From contig DAQG01000092.1 of assembly GCA_002502785.1 (NCBI GenBank), positions 1 through 8,233 of the forward strand: a DNA stretch of 8,233 bases, written 5' to 3'. A program made the position numbers and the translations under genes. The DNA is from Methanothrix harundinacea. GTDB taxonomy: Archaea > Halobacteriota > Methanosarcinia > Methanotrichales > Methanotrichaceae. The notes beneath the pieces are model-generated. The model saw only the letters and a list, made by a program, of their open reading frames with translations. It ran no database searches and was not told the origin of the DNA. This document shows positions 1 to 5,706 of the stretch, one piece after another; within the stretch, counting starts at the first letter, position 1, and each line of letters starts with the position of its first letter.

Positions 1-635
1 TAAAATCTGGAGAGGGGTACCTCAGTCACCGTCTCCTCGATCCCCATCTCAGCAAGGCTGTGGCCTGCAACGCCCTCCTCGTTGCTCTCGATGCACTCCA
101 GGTTCACCTTGATGTCCTTCTCAAACCCCTGGGCGTACTCGATCTGGTGGTGCATCGAGACGCCTTCCTGGTAGCTCTTGCCTTCTGTCTTCTCCTTCAG
201 CTTGGAGTCGAAGACTACGGGGTTTTCGGCGTAGTAACCAGTGCCGTAAGCGAAGCTCTGGGGTGCGTAGTTCATCTCGTTCTGCTCCACGAAGGATATC
301 GTGCCCTGGTGAACCTTTGTCTTGCTCGAAGCGTACTGGCCGGTCTCCGGATCGAACTTGTAGTAGTCCTTCTCCTCCTGGCTGGAGTTTATCAGGGTCG
401 CCGAGTCCATGTTCCCGCTCCCGTGCATGTAGTTTTGGAGCTGGAGTGTCTCGGTGTTCACTTTCTGGTAGACCATGGCGTACCCCTCGCCAGAGACGTC
501 CTGGGCGAAGTAGTGCTCGTTCTCGATGAAATATCCCTCAGGGTTATTGGCGGCAAGCGATGGGCCTGCCATGAATAGCAGCACCGAAAGCGCTGCGGTC
601 ACCGTTGTGATCGTCCCTACATCCCTCATATTCAT
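1..635 (-). CDS. Secreted protein of unknown function, partial (C-terminus beyond left edge)
   Basis: An uninterrupted frame of 211 codons runs from ATG at 635 off the left edge. Codons end overwhelmingly in G or C, as in the window's other real genes. The N-terminus is a clear Sec-type signal peptide: charged start, hydrophobic core at residues 8-24 (TITTVTAALSVLLFMAG), and a likely cut after the Ala pair at 28-29. The mature part is polar and rich in Tyr, Gln, Asn and Glu, with one N-glycosylation-type sequon (NSS at 83) and a single Cys at 181. No catalytic motif is recognisable. Two in-frame ATGs lie upstream (674, 692) and one downstream (629). The purine tract at 636-642 fits 629 or 635 best. 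It is transcribed divergently from pstS and shares its promoter region, so it may be phosphate-regulated, which is inference. It resembles extracellular proteins of methanogens, but I cannot name a family. Confidence 0.85.
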   Translation of the reverse strand, partial: MNMRDVGTITTVTAALSVLLFMAGPSLAANNPEGYFIENEHYFAQDVSGEGYAMVYQKVNTETLQLQNYMHGSGNMDSATLINSSQEEKDYYKFDPETGQYASSKTKVHQGTISFVEQNEMNYAPQSFAYGTGYYAENPVVFDSKLKEKTEGKSYQEGVSMHHQIEYAQGFEKDIKVNLECIESNEEGVAGHSLAEMGIEETVTEVPLSRF

Positions 636-702
636 CCCTTTTCTAAATTTGTGGCTGTTGATCGCGATTTTCATGTCGACGGCCACAACCATGAGGGATA
701 TG

Positions 703-717
703 GGGTATAAAATTAAT
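703..717 (-). promoter_or_regulatory. TATA-like box for the divergent secreted-protein gene
   Basis: On the minus strand this reads ATTAATTTTATACCC, an archaeal TATA-like element. An initiation site about 27 nt downstream would fall near 682, upstream of ATGs at 674, 635 and 629 but downstream of the ATG at 692. That argues against the 692 start. Other AT-rich candidates lie nearby. Confidence 0.4.
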
Positions 718-734
718 CACAATAATATAAATAG

Positions 735-806
735 ATATATCTACCGTGGTTACGCAATTTTTTCGTATTTTTTCGTATATATCTATGGTTACACAACTTT
801 TCCGTA
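735..806. repeat. Imperfect direct repeat containing a tandem 10-mer
   Basis: Two units about 42 bp apart share the order ATATATCTA, GGTTACRCAA, then a T-run ending in CGTA: unit 1 is 735-767 and unit 2 is 777-806. Between them TTTTTTCGTA occurs twice in perfect tandem (758-767, 768-777), with a third degenerate copy at 797-806. The 10-bp tandem step matches one DNA turn, as expected for side-by-side protein binding. The repeats lie between the two divergent promoters. Function is unknown. Confidence 0.55.
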
Positions 807-887
807 TGTACTTTATTTTCTCAGATCTGCACGGCCGCCCCTCGGATCTAAATGTGATGGGACCGTTTCCGCATCCAGCAACCTTGA

Positions 888-899
888 TATATAGAATAT
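888..899 (+). promoter_or_regulatory. TATATAGAATAT motif upstream of pstS, candidate operator
   Basis: This 12-mer is identical to 4711-4722 upstream of pstC1. A version with a GA insertion lies at 5788-5801 upstream of pstC2. It starts 111 bp before the pstS ATG, too far to be the TATA box of that start. Sharing among three phosphate-uptake promoters suggests a regulatory site, although AT-rich spacers can produce such matches by chance. Confidence 0.4.
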
Positions 900-911
900 G
901 TTTCGAAACAT
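898..911. promoter_or_regulatory. Perfect 14-bp palindrome ATGTTTCGAAACAT
   Basis: Exact dyad symmetry over 14 bp, centred 94 bp upstream of the pstS ATG and abutting the TATATAGAATAT motif. It is less AT-rich than its surroundings, so it is less likely to arise from composition alone. This is the form expected of a site for a dimeric helix-turn-helix regulator. I do not see a second copy in the window. Confidence 0.4.
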
Positions 912-965
912 TGGCTATATATGCAAAAGTCACATGAATATATCTATTTATTTTATTACGAATAA

Positions 966-975
966 CTTTATACAC
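966..975 (+). promoter_or_regulatory. TATA-like box for pstS
   Basis: CTTTATACAC, with TTTATA centred about 29 bp before the pstS ATG. This is the same distance at which TATATA cores precede pstC1 and pstC2. Initiation 25-27 nt downstream would place the transcript start at or just before the ATG (nearly leaderless). A purine-rich AGGGGTGGGG (985-994) next to the ATG would instead act as a ribosome binding site if transcription starts further upstream, for example from the AT-rich block at 938-958. Confidence 0.45.
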
Positions 976-998
976 TATTCCGGCAGGGGTGGGGCCGT

Positions 999-1829
999 AT
1001 GAGTATCAGGTCAAAATCCGTACTGACCAGCGTTCTGATCGTGGCGTTTTTGGTGGCCGCACAGACCGCTGCAGCTCTATCGGTATCGGGGTCGACTACG
1101 GTCCTTCCCTTTGGCGCGCAGTGTGCCGAGGAGTTCAACGCCATGCAAGATGACGTTGATGTCTCCGTCACCGGCGGCGGGTCCGGCGTCGGCATCAAGA
1201 ACATCGCCGAGGGTATCAGCGACATCGCCATGGCCTCAAGGCAAGTAAAGGACTCTGAGAAGGAGGCTTATCCTGACGAGGAGTTCGTCGAGAGCCCCAT
1301 CTCCCACGACGCAGTCTGCATCGCCGTGAGCAAGGCCGTCTACGACGCTGGCGTCACCGGCCTGTCCCAGGAGGACGTCATGGCCATCTACAACGGCGAG
1401 ATTACCAATTGGGCGGACCTCGGCGGTGAGGATGAGGAGATCTACGTCCTCGCAAGGGAGGTTGGCTCAGGCACCAGAGACACCTTCAACGAGATGGTGA
1501 TGGGAAGCACAGAGGCTGAAACTGCGGGCGTCAAGACCAACGTCGGCAGCAACGCTGAGATGAAGTCCGCGATAACGGGCAGCGACAAGGCCATCGGCTA
1601 CCTCGGCCTCAACTACGTCCAGGACGGAGACCTTGGAGTCGTCGCCTACGAGGGCGTAGAGCCCTCCACCGAGACGATAAAGGATGGCTTCTACCCTCTC
1701 GCTAGAGAGCTTTACATGTACACCTACGGCGAGCCGAGCGAGGACGCTCAGACCTTCCTGGACTTCGTGACCGGTGAAGACGGTCAGGCCATCGCCGAGG
1801 AGCTCGGCTTCGTATCGATTAACAACTGA
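999..1829 (+). CDS. pstS: Phosphate ABC transporter, phosphate-binding protein PstS
   Basis: The extracytoplasmic receptor that captures inorganic phosphate and delivers it to the PstC/PstA permease. The 276-residue product has a signal peptide (about 1-27, ending AQTAAALS). It has no lipobox Cys, so it is not an obvious lipoprotein. Family motifs are intact: GSTTVLPF at 31-38 and GGGSG at 59-63 (Ser62 aligned with the binding Ser), Asp75 in EGISDIAMASR, and R-x-x-x-SGT at 153-159, which has the same spacing as the Arg/Ser/Gly/Thr phosphate contacts of E. coli PstS. The C-terminal part (YPLARELYMYT, LDFVTGEDGQAIAEELG) is also typical. Length is slightly shorter than bacterial PstS. A perfect hairpin follows the stop, so it appears to be its own transcript, separated from its permease genes by about 3 kb and by minus-strand genes. 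A decayed homologue lies directly downstream. Confidence 0.95.
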   Translation: MSIRSKSVLTSVLIVAFLVAAQTAAALSVSGSTTVLPFGAQCAEEFNAMQDDVDVSVTGGGSGVGIKNIAEGISDIAMASRQVKDSEKEAYPDEEFVESPISHDAVCIAVSKAVYDAGVTGLSQEDVMAIYNGEITNWADLGGEDEEIYVLAREVGSGTRDTFNEMVMGSTEAETAGVKTNVGSNAEMKSAITGSDKAIGYLGLNYVQDGDLGVVAYEGVEPSTETIKDGFYPLARELYMYTYGEPSEDAQTFLDFVTGEDGQAIAEELGFVSINN

Positions 1830-1874
1830 GCTTGAAAGCGATTAACTTAGCTTGAACGAGAGATAACATCGCCT

Positions 1875-1891
1875 GGGGCCCCTCGGGCCCC
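1875..1891 (+). terminator. GC-rich hairpin after pstS, possible terminator
   Basis: A 7-bp perfect stem (GGGGCCC/GGGCCCC) with a 3-nt CTC loop, 46 bp after the pstS stop. No strong T-run follows immediately, only pyrimidine-rich sequence and a TTTT near 1918. It may stabilise or end the pstS transcript. Archaeal termination usually depends on T-runs more than on stems, so this is tentative. Confidence 0.4.
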
Positions 1892-1995
1892 GGGCCCTCC
1901 CTCTGTCTTGGATCGCGTTTTGCCTGTGTCGTCTTGGAGCATCTTTTCTTCGATCTTGGATGTTTGAGGTCGCTTCTTTGGAGGTGTCGGATTTC

Positions 1996-2106
1996 GTGAG
2001 CGGAAGACCTGGAAGCATTCTGAAACTTGTCGCGATCTTGGCCGTTTTCATCGTTGTTGCAGGTTTCGTCTTATTCTTGAAAGATGATCTGGGCAACGAC
2101 CGCTGA
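1996..2106 (+). CDS. Short one-helix reading frame with strong RBS (likely 5' remnant of the pstS pseudogene)
   Basis: A 36-codon frame from GTG at 1996 to TGA at 2104-2106, preceded by a strong Shine-Dalgarno GGAGGTG (1980-1986) 9 nt upstream. An in-frame ATG at 1960 would give 48 codons. The product has a basic start (SGRPGSILK), a hydrophobic helix of about 18 residues (LVAILAVFIVVAGFVLFL) and an acidic tail (KDDLGNDR). The same frame continues, after TGA and TAA (2113-2115), directly into the PstS-like GSTSVLPF segment. The simplest reading is that this was the signal anchor of the decayed pstS. It could still be translated as a small membrane protein. I favour the remnant interpretation. 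Confidence 0.3.
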   Translation: MSGRPGSILKLVAILAVFIVVAGFVLFLKDDLGNDR

Positions 2107-2660
2107 TCGGCTTAAAGGAGCGGTCAGCTTTTTGTGGTCGGCTCTACTTCGGTTCTGCCTTTTGTCGAGATCTATGCCCGAGAGTTCAACCGAAGGCAGA
2201 CGGATGTGGTGATCACCGTCACCAGCTGCGGGACTGATGCCGGGATCGATCGTCGTGAGCCGACCCCATCCACGAAGCCGGGATCGGTGAGCTGAGCAAA
2301 GACCTGCTCAGGGCGATCTACGCTGGCGAGATCATCCGCGAGAAGGTAACAACTCCTGGGTCGGCGGTCTACCGCGACAGCAGCGCGGAGGCCGAGGAGT
2401 ACGTGGCAGGAAGCGACAGGGTGATTTGGTATCTCGGCTTGAACCTCGCCGGGGACGAAGGCCTGGGGGTCGTGGCCTACGAGTGAGTTTTGCCGTCAGC
2501 AAAGACAGTGAGGAACGGATCTTATCCCCTGGCGAGGACCCTCTATATGTACACCGAGGGCGAGCCCGACGAGAACGAGTGGGTGTCTCTCGACTTCGTC
2601 ACTGGAGAAAGGGGCCAGGCCATCGCCGAGGAGCTGGGGGTTGTGCCCGTCTCGACGTAG
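1996..2660 (+). pseudogene. pstS: Decayed second copy of phosphate-binding protein gene pstS
   Basis: Homology to the intact PstS is plain but the frame is broken. After the signal-anchor segment come TGA (2104) and TAA (2113), then in the same frame VVGSTSVLPF and the following residues to CGTDAGID. This aligns with the start of mature PstS. The frame then changes and about 45 residues are missing. A second block (2268-2483) begins IHEAGIGELSKDLLRAIYAGE, matching residues 114-134 of PstS. It lacks a further stretch around the phosphate-binding SGT region and resumes at WYLGLN through GVVAYE. TGA at 2484 replaces the expected Gly codon by one base change (GGA to TGA). The last block reads on in the same frame (YPLARTLYMYTEGEP, LDFVTGERGQAIAEELG) to TAG at 2658. 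With key binding residues lost it cannot make a functional receptor. It is best read as a tandem duplicate, or older paralogue, in decay. Confidence 0.9.
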
Positions 2661-2725
2661 CCCAGTCGTAAGCTGCGTTAGTTGCGTTTTCAATGGGCAC
2701 TCAGGTTCGGTTTGGTATCCCAACT

Positions 2726-2989
2726 TCAGCAGGCCTCCGTCCTCATGGGTCCAAACTCCTCGAAGCTCTGAGCGACGATCGTCCTGGTGGTGACGACGCC
2801 ATCCATCTCCCGTATCGTTTCGACGAGGCTGTTTAGCATCAAAAGGCCGTCCACCTGGACGTTCAGGAAGAAATCGAAATCTCCGAAGAGAAGGTAAATC
2901 TTTCTGATTCCCGCAAGGCCTTTGAGGATTCTTTGAATTCTCCTCTCGTGGCCTGGAACTATCTTCACCATAATTATGCCGTCGACCAT
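2726..2989 (-). CDS. Stand-alone Lrp/AsnC ligand-binding (RAM) domain protein
   Basis: The 87-residue product matches the ligand-binding and oligomerisation half of Lrp/AsnC regulators, with no helix-turn-helix. Visible features are the first beta strand (MVDGIIMVKIVPG), a helix (RRIQRILKGLAGI), then IRKIYLLFGDFDFFLNVQV in the usual 'G-x-x-D' position, a long helix (LLMLNSLVETIREMDGV) and a final strand (VTTRTIVAQSFE). Such proteins form ring-like oligomers and may bind amino acids or partner with full-length Lrp proteins; that is family knowledge and the ligand here is unknown. I chose ATG 2989 because the domain begins there and AGGAGTTGA lies upstream, though its 11-nt spacer is long. TTG 3049 or ATG 3046 would add about 20 atypical residues. 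It converges on the pstS pseudogene and follows alkaline phosphatase on the same strand, apparently with its own promoter. Confidence 0.8.
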   Translation of the reverse strand: MVDGIIMVKIVPGHERRIQRILKGLAGIRKIYLLFGDFDFFLNVQVDGLLMLNSLVETIREMDGVVTTRTIVAQSFEEFGPMRTEAC

Positions 2990-3096
2990 TTTTTTCTCAA
3001 CTCCTTTGTAAAATATTCTGGAAACCGACACCGGAATGAGGGTCATCAAATCCCATAGCCGTACGCATTTTCTGGGCTGCCCACGTTTTCAGCGTC

Positions 3097-3104
3097 TTAT
3101 ATAA
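3097..3104 (-). promoter_or_regulatory. TATA box candidate (TTATATAA) for the Lrp/AsnC-domain gene
   Basis: A perfect TTATATAA in an otherwise moderate-GC stretch. On the minus strand, initiation about 25-27 nt downstream would fall near 3075. That leaves a leader of roughly 85 nt before ATG 2989, or about 30 nt before ATG 3046. The element is palindromic, so orientation comes only from gene context. Confidence 0.5.
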
Positions 3105-3151
3105 CCCTAAAGTAGCATCTTTTTCGGTCATCGCTCCGATCCCTCATTTTC

Positions 3152-3157
3152 AAAAAA
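3152..3157 (-). terminator. Oligo-T terminator candidate after alkaline phosphatase gene
   Basis: On the minus strand a TTTTTT run starts 24 nt after the alkaline phosphatase stop. Archaeal RNA polymerase commonly terminates on such T-runs without a hairpin. It lies upstream of the TATA candidate of the next minus-strand gene, consistent with two separate transcripts. Confidence 0.45.
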
Positions 3158-3180
3158 TAGGCTACATGGCGTGGAGCTCT

Positions 3181-4440
3181 CTAGAGCCCCATCGCCTCTT
3201 TCACCAGATCGAACACCTCGGTGTTGTCGATGAGCCCTTTGCTGAACTCCATCGCCATCGGCCCCGTGGCGAAGATGGGTACGTCCGGTGAAGTGTGAGA
3301 GGCCTCCTCCAGGATGTTGAGGTCGCTGTAGGTGTCGTTGACCGGGTAGGCTCCAGAGCCGAAGTTGGGTGCCCAGCCCTCGGTGTACTCGCCAGTGGCT
3401 GCACCCAGAACCAGTCCTCCACACTCGTGATCAGCGGTGACGATCACCAGAGTGTCGGGGTTATCGGCCGCGTAGTCGAGAGCTACCTTAACGGCGTCGT
3501 CGAAGGCGAGGGTGTCAACAACCCCCCTTTTGTAGTCCCGGGAGTGGTCGGCGTGGTCGATCCTGCCGCCCTCCACCATCAGGAAGAAGCCGTCCTCGTC
3601 CTTGGAGAGGACATCAATGGCCGTTTCGATCATCTCGGCCAGGCTCGGCTCAGCGGCGTGGTCACGGTCCAGCTCGTACGACATGTGGGAGCTCGCGAAG
3701 ATTCCCAGGAGCCTCTCGGTGGTGGCGGGGTCCAGGGCCACAAGCTCGCTCTCGTTCGTGACCACGGTCCATCCCAACGGAACCGCCTCCTCCAGAAGGC
3801 TGCGGTTGTCGAAGGAGAACTTGCTCGCGCCGCCTCCCATGGCGACCTCCATATCGCTATTGATGCACTGCTCGGCGATATCGTTCTCCCAGTCCCGGTC
3901 GGCGCAGTGGGCATAGTATCCGGCGGGGGTGGCGTGAGTGAGCCTGGTGGTGGTGACAACACCCGTGGCCTTTCCGGCCTCTTCGGCCATCTCCAGAATG
4001 GTCTTCAAGGGAATGGCGCGGTCGGTGGCGTTCTCGTATCCCAAAACCGCGCCGCGATCGGTGATGTTAGCCACGCTGATCACACCGTTATAGGTCTTTT
4101 CGCCGGTGGCCAGGGCGGTTATCGCCGCGGCGGAGTCGGTGATCCAGCTGTTCAAGGATTGGGTCGACATGTGTCCAGCGTAATCCATCTCGTCCATGTA
4201 CAGCCTGGTCTTCTGATAGTCGTCCAGGGAGGGCTGGTAGTTGGGCTGGCTGCCGCCGGCCTTCTCCCATCTTGCGGCGGTCACCTGGGCGTATCCCATG
4301 CCGTCGCCGATCAGGAAGATCACGCTCTTTGCTCCGTCTGCTGTCCCATCTTCCATCTCGGCGCCCATGGCCGTCATGGGAAGGGATGCTGTTGCGAACA
4401 ATATGGCCAAAACCCAATGGGGTAAATGCTGCCGTCTCAT
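3181..4440 (-). CDS. phoA: Secreted alkaline phosphatase (PhoA family)
   Basis: Hydrolyses phosphate monoesters outside the membrane, releasing phosphate for the Pst system. The 419-residue product has a signal peptide (about 1-27, LAILFATASLPMTAMGA). The full metallo-active site is visible: Asp46 in IGDGMG, Asp102-Ser103 (nucleophile) in TDSAAAITA, Thr171 in HATPAG, Arg182 at the position of E. coli Arg166, Glu290 in MVEGGRIDHADHS with Asp295 and His299, Asp337-His338 in TADHECGG, and His382 in SHTSPDVP. The E. coli Asp153 and Lys328 positions are both His here (His169, His296), as in mammalian and several other alkaline phosphatases. Length is slightly below that of E. coli PhoA (about 450 residues). 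The start is supported by GAGGT at 4447-4451, 6 nt before the ATG. It is transcribed divergently from pstC1 across a shared promoter region. GC-rich codon use matches its neighbours, so there is no sign of recent transfer. Confidence 0.95.
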   Translation of the reverse strand: MRRQHLPHWVLAILFATASLPMTAMGAEMEDGTADGAKSVIFLIGDGMGYAQVTAARWEKAGGSQPNYQPSLDDYQKTRLYMDEMDYAGHMSTQSLNSWITDSAAAITALATGEKTYNGVISVANITDRGAVLGYENATDRAIPLKTILEMAEEAGKATGVVTTTRLTHATPAGYYAHCADRDWENDIAEQCINSDMEVAMGGGASKFSFDNRSLLEEAVPLGWTVVTNESELVALDPATTERLLGIFASSHMSYELDRDHAAEPSLAEMIETAIDVLSKDEDGFFLMVEGGRIDHADHSRDYKRGVVDTLAFDDAVKVALDYAADNPDTLVIVTADHECGGLVLGAATGEYTEGWAPNFGSGAYPVNDTYSDLNILEEASHTSPDVPIFATGPMAMEFSKGLIDNTEVFDLVKEAMGL

Positions 4441-4604
4441 TACGATACCTCTTTTGTCAGATCACGTGGCAATTTTTTGCGCCGGCCTTCACGCTTTCGA
4501 GAACGGTGCATCAGCGCTGCCACGGTCGACAGAAGAGCATGGATTTATGTAAATATTGCACAAATATAATAAATAGGGATGTGTATTTCATATTCCGCTC
4601 GTTT

Positions 4605-4614
4605 TCTATATAGA
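4605..4614. promoter_or_regulatory. TCTATATAGA palindrome, copy 1
   Basis: A perfect 10-bp palindrome, identical to 4709-4718 and 5786-5795. This copy lies about 157 bp before the pstC1 start, outside any core-promoter position for that gene, and is followed by a partial inverted echo (ATCGATAGA). It could be an operator serving phoA or pstC1. Confidence 0.4.
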
Positions 4615-4708
4615 TCGATAGAACGAACTCGACCCTCTTTGATGCGAGACTCTCTTTTTCTCGCCAATCCTGAGAGCGATTTAGGATAATCAGCAGGCAG
4701 CCCAAATA

Positions 4709-4722
4709 TCTATATAGAATAT
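4709..4722. promoter_or_regulatory. TCTATATAGAATAT motif, copy 2, upstream of pstC1
   Basis: Contains the exact TCTATATAGA palindrome (4709-4718). Its 12-bp core TATATAGAATAT (4711-4722) is identical to 888-899 upstream of pstS. It lies about 20 bp upstream of the pstC1 TATA core, a position where an archaeal activator could contact TFB/TBP. That role is inference. Confidence 0.45.
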
Positions 4723-4735
4723 TTTCCAAACACCT

Positions 4736-4746
4736 CTCTATATATT
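4736..4746 (+). promoter_or_regulatory. TATA box candidate for pstC1
   Basis: CTCTATATATT with its TATATA centre about 29 bp before ATG 4771. Initiation would fall at about 4768-4771, giving a leaderless or nearly leaderless mRNA. There is no convincing Shine-Dalgarno before either ATG 4771 or the in-frame GTG 4759, which fits leaderless translation and favours 4771. Confidence 0.5.
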
Positions 4747-4770
4747 AAATATGGAAAAGTGGCTTATACC

Positions 4771-5706
4771 ATGTACAAGTCGGAAACTACCATGGCCTCC
4801 CCGAAGAAGAGAAACTTTCTGAACCGCCGCATTCGAGAGCTAATCATCGAGTCGTCGTTCTTCTTCACCGCCATCACGTCGATTCTGGTGATGGCCCTGA
4901 TCTTCTACTTTTTGATTCACGAGAGCTTTTCGGCTTTCATGGAGGTGGGGGTCTTCAACCTGCTCTTCGGACAGAAGTGGCACTCGGCCGGAAACATCTT
5001 CGGCATGGCCCCTATAATCGTGGGATCGATCATGGTCACCCTCCTGGCCCTCATCATAAACATCTTCGTGGGAGTTCCCCTGGCCATCTACCTGGCGGAG
5101 CTGGCCGGGCCCCGGAGCCGTTTGGTTTTGAAGCCTGCGATCGAGCTATTGGCCGGGGTTCCCTCCATCGTCTACGGCTTTCTCGGCGTTCTGATCCTGG
5201 TAGCCTACCTGGAAAAAAGCTTCGACATGCTCACAGGACGATCGATTCTGGCGGGATCGATCCTCCTCGGGATAATGTTCATCCCGGCCCTGACGACGAT
5301 CTGCGAGGATGCTCTCCGGGCCGTTCCAAAAGAGTTCAAGGAGGGATCTCTCGCCCTAGGAGCCACCAAATGGCAGACGGTGCGAAGGGTGACCCTTCCC
5401 GCCGCCTCCTCGGGGATCATCGCCGCCGTCGTTCTTAACGTCGGAAACATCATCGGGGAGACGATGGCCGCCCTCCTGGTGGTGGGAAATGTCGCGCGGC
5501 TTCCTTCGCCCATCTTCGACCTCTTCGACCAGAGCGCCATCTTCACCTCGGTCATCGCCGGGGAGATGGGGGAGGTTCCCCACGGGTCGATGCACTACCA
5601 CGCCCTCTTCGCCGTGGGTTTCGTTCTGCTGGTGATCGTGACCGTCCTCAACATCTCGGTGGACTTGGTCAGGGCTGCGATCCAGAAAAAGTTTGGAGGA
5701 TACTGA
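4771..5706 (+). CDS. pstC: Phosphate ABC transporter permease PstC, copy 1
   Basis: One membrane half of the Pst phosphate importer. The 311-residue product has about six hydrophobic segments (roughly 30-50, 82-108, 128-147, 159-176, 215-239, 277-299). The EAA loop that docks the ATPase PstB is at 179-212 (EDALRAVP, EGSLALGATKWQTVRRVTLP). Residues from about 120 to the end are nearly identical to the downstream copy. The conserved membrane motif R-x-x-x-E (Arg237/Glu241 in E. coli PstC, from memory) reads NIIGE here: Asn226 replaces Arg while Glu230 is kept. That could impair or alter phosphate translocation. An in-frame GTG at 4759 would add four residues. ATG 4771 is preferred because the TATA core lies about 29 bp upstream and no Shine-Dalgarno is seen. 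The 3' end carries GGAGGATACTGAT, a relic of the pstA ribosome binding site. Confidence 0.93.
   Translation: MYKSETTMASPKKRNFLNRRIRELIIESSFFFTAITSILVMALIFYFLIHESFSAFMEVGVFNLLFGQKWHSAGNIFGMAPIIVGSIMVTLLALIINIFVGVPLAIYLAELAGPRSRLVLKPAIELLAGVPSIVYGFLGVLILVAYLEKSFDMLTGRSILAGSILLGIMFIPALTTICEDALRAVPKEFKEGSLALGATKWQTVRRVTLPAASSGIIAAVVLNVGNIIGETMAALLVVGNVARLPSPIFDLFDQSAIFTSVIAGEMGEVPHGSMHYHALFAVGFVLLVIVTVLNISVDLVRAAIQKKFGGY

Larger units (their letters stand above)
636..998. promoter_or_regulatory. AT-rich divergent promoter region between the secreted-protein gene and pstS
   Basis: This 363-bp spacer is far more AT-rich than the genes on either side. It holds at least one TATA-like element for each direction, an imperfect direct repeat (735-806), a TATATAGAATAT motif (888-899) and a 14-bp palindrome (898-911). 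Open frames crossing it on both strands have low-complexity AT-driven composition and no signs of coding. I see no RNA gene in it. Confidence 0.7.
4441..4770. promoter_or_regulatory. Divergent promoter region between phoA and pstC1
   Basis: The phoA-proximal third is GC-balanced and contains its ribosome binding site. The rest is AT-rich. For phoA, TATA-like elements on the minus strand lie at about 4544-4557 (ATTTACATAAATCC) and 4562-4578, implying a leader of roughly 80-110 nt. For pstC1 there are two exact TCTATATAGA palindromes (4605-4614, 4709-4718) and a TATA core at 4737-4746. A 72-codon minus-strand frame across the region looks like chance. I see no RNA gene. Confidence 0.65.

Noticed and set aside
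60..578. 172-codon plus-strand open frame
   Set aside because: It is antisense to the secreted-protein frame, which has a signal peptide and strongly G/C-ending codons. The plus-strand product is a Val/Leu-rich shadow with no recognisable features.
615..705. Inverted repeat: ATCCCTCAT (621-629) and ATGAGGGAT (691-699) with partly matching flanks
   Set aside because: Arms are short and 61 bp apart, and one arm lies within coding sequence at the start of the secreted-protein gene. It is not convincing as a regulatory hairpin on sequence alone.
526..975. Open frames on both strands across the AT-rich spacer (about 110-122 codons)
   Set aside because: Composition follows the AT-rich DNA, both strands are open over the same stretch, and neither has a ribosome binding site or any family feature.
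1842..2096. 84-codon minus-strand frame after pstS
   Set aside because: It is antisense to the pseudogene's 5' segment, which has the Shine-Dalgarno and hydrophobic helix. The product is Lys/Arg/Thr-rich low complexity.
2426..2671. 81-codon plus-strand frame over the pstS remnant
   Set aside because: Another frame of the same stretch matches PstS closely, so this one is a shadow.
3295..4425. 376-codon plus-strand frame
   Set aside because: It is antisense to alkaline phosphatase, whose whole active site is readable. Long antisense frames are expected in GC-rich genes.
4511..4729. 72-codon minus-strand frame between phoA and pstC1
   Set aside because: It spans promoter DNA including TATA elements and palindromes, has no ribosome binding site and mixed low-complexity composition.
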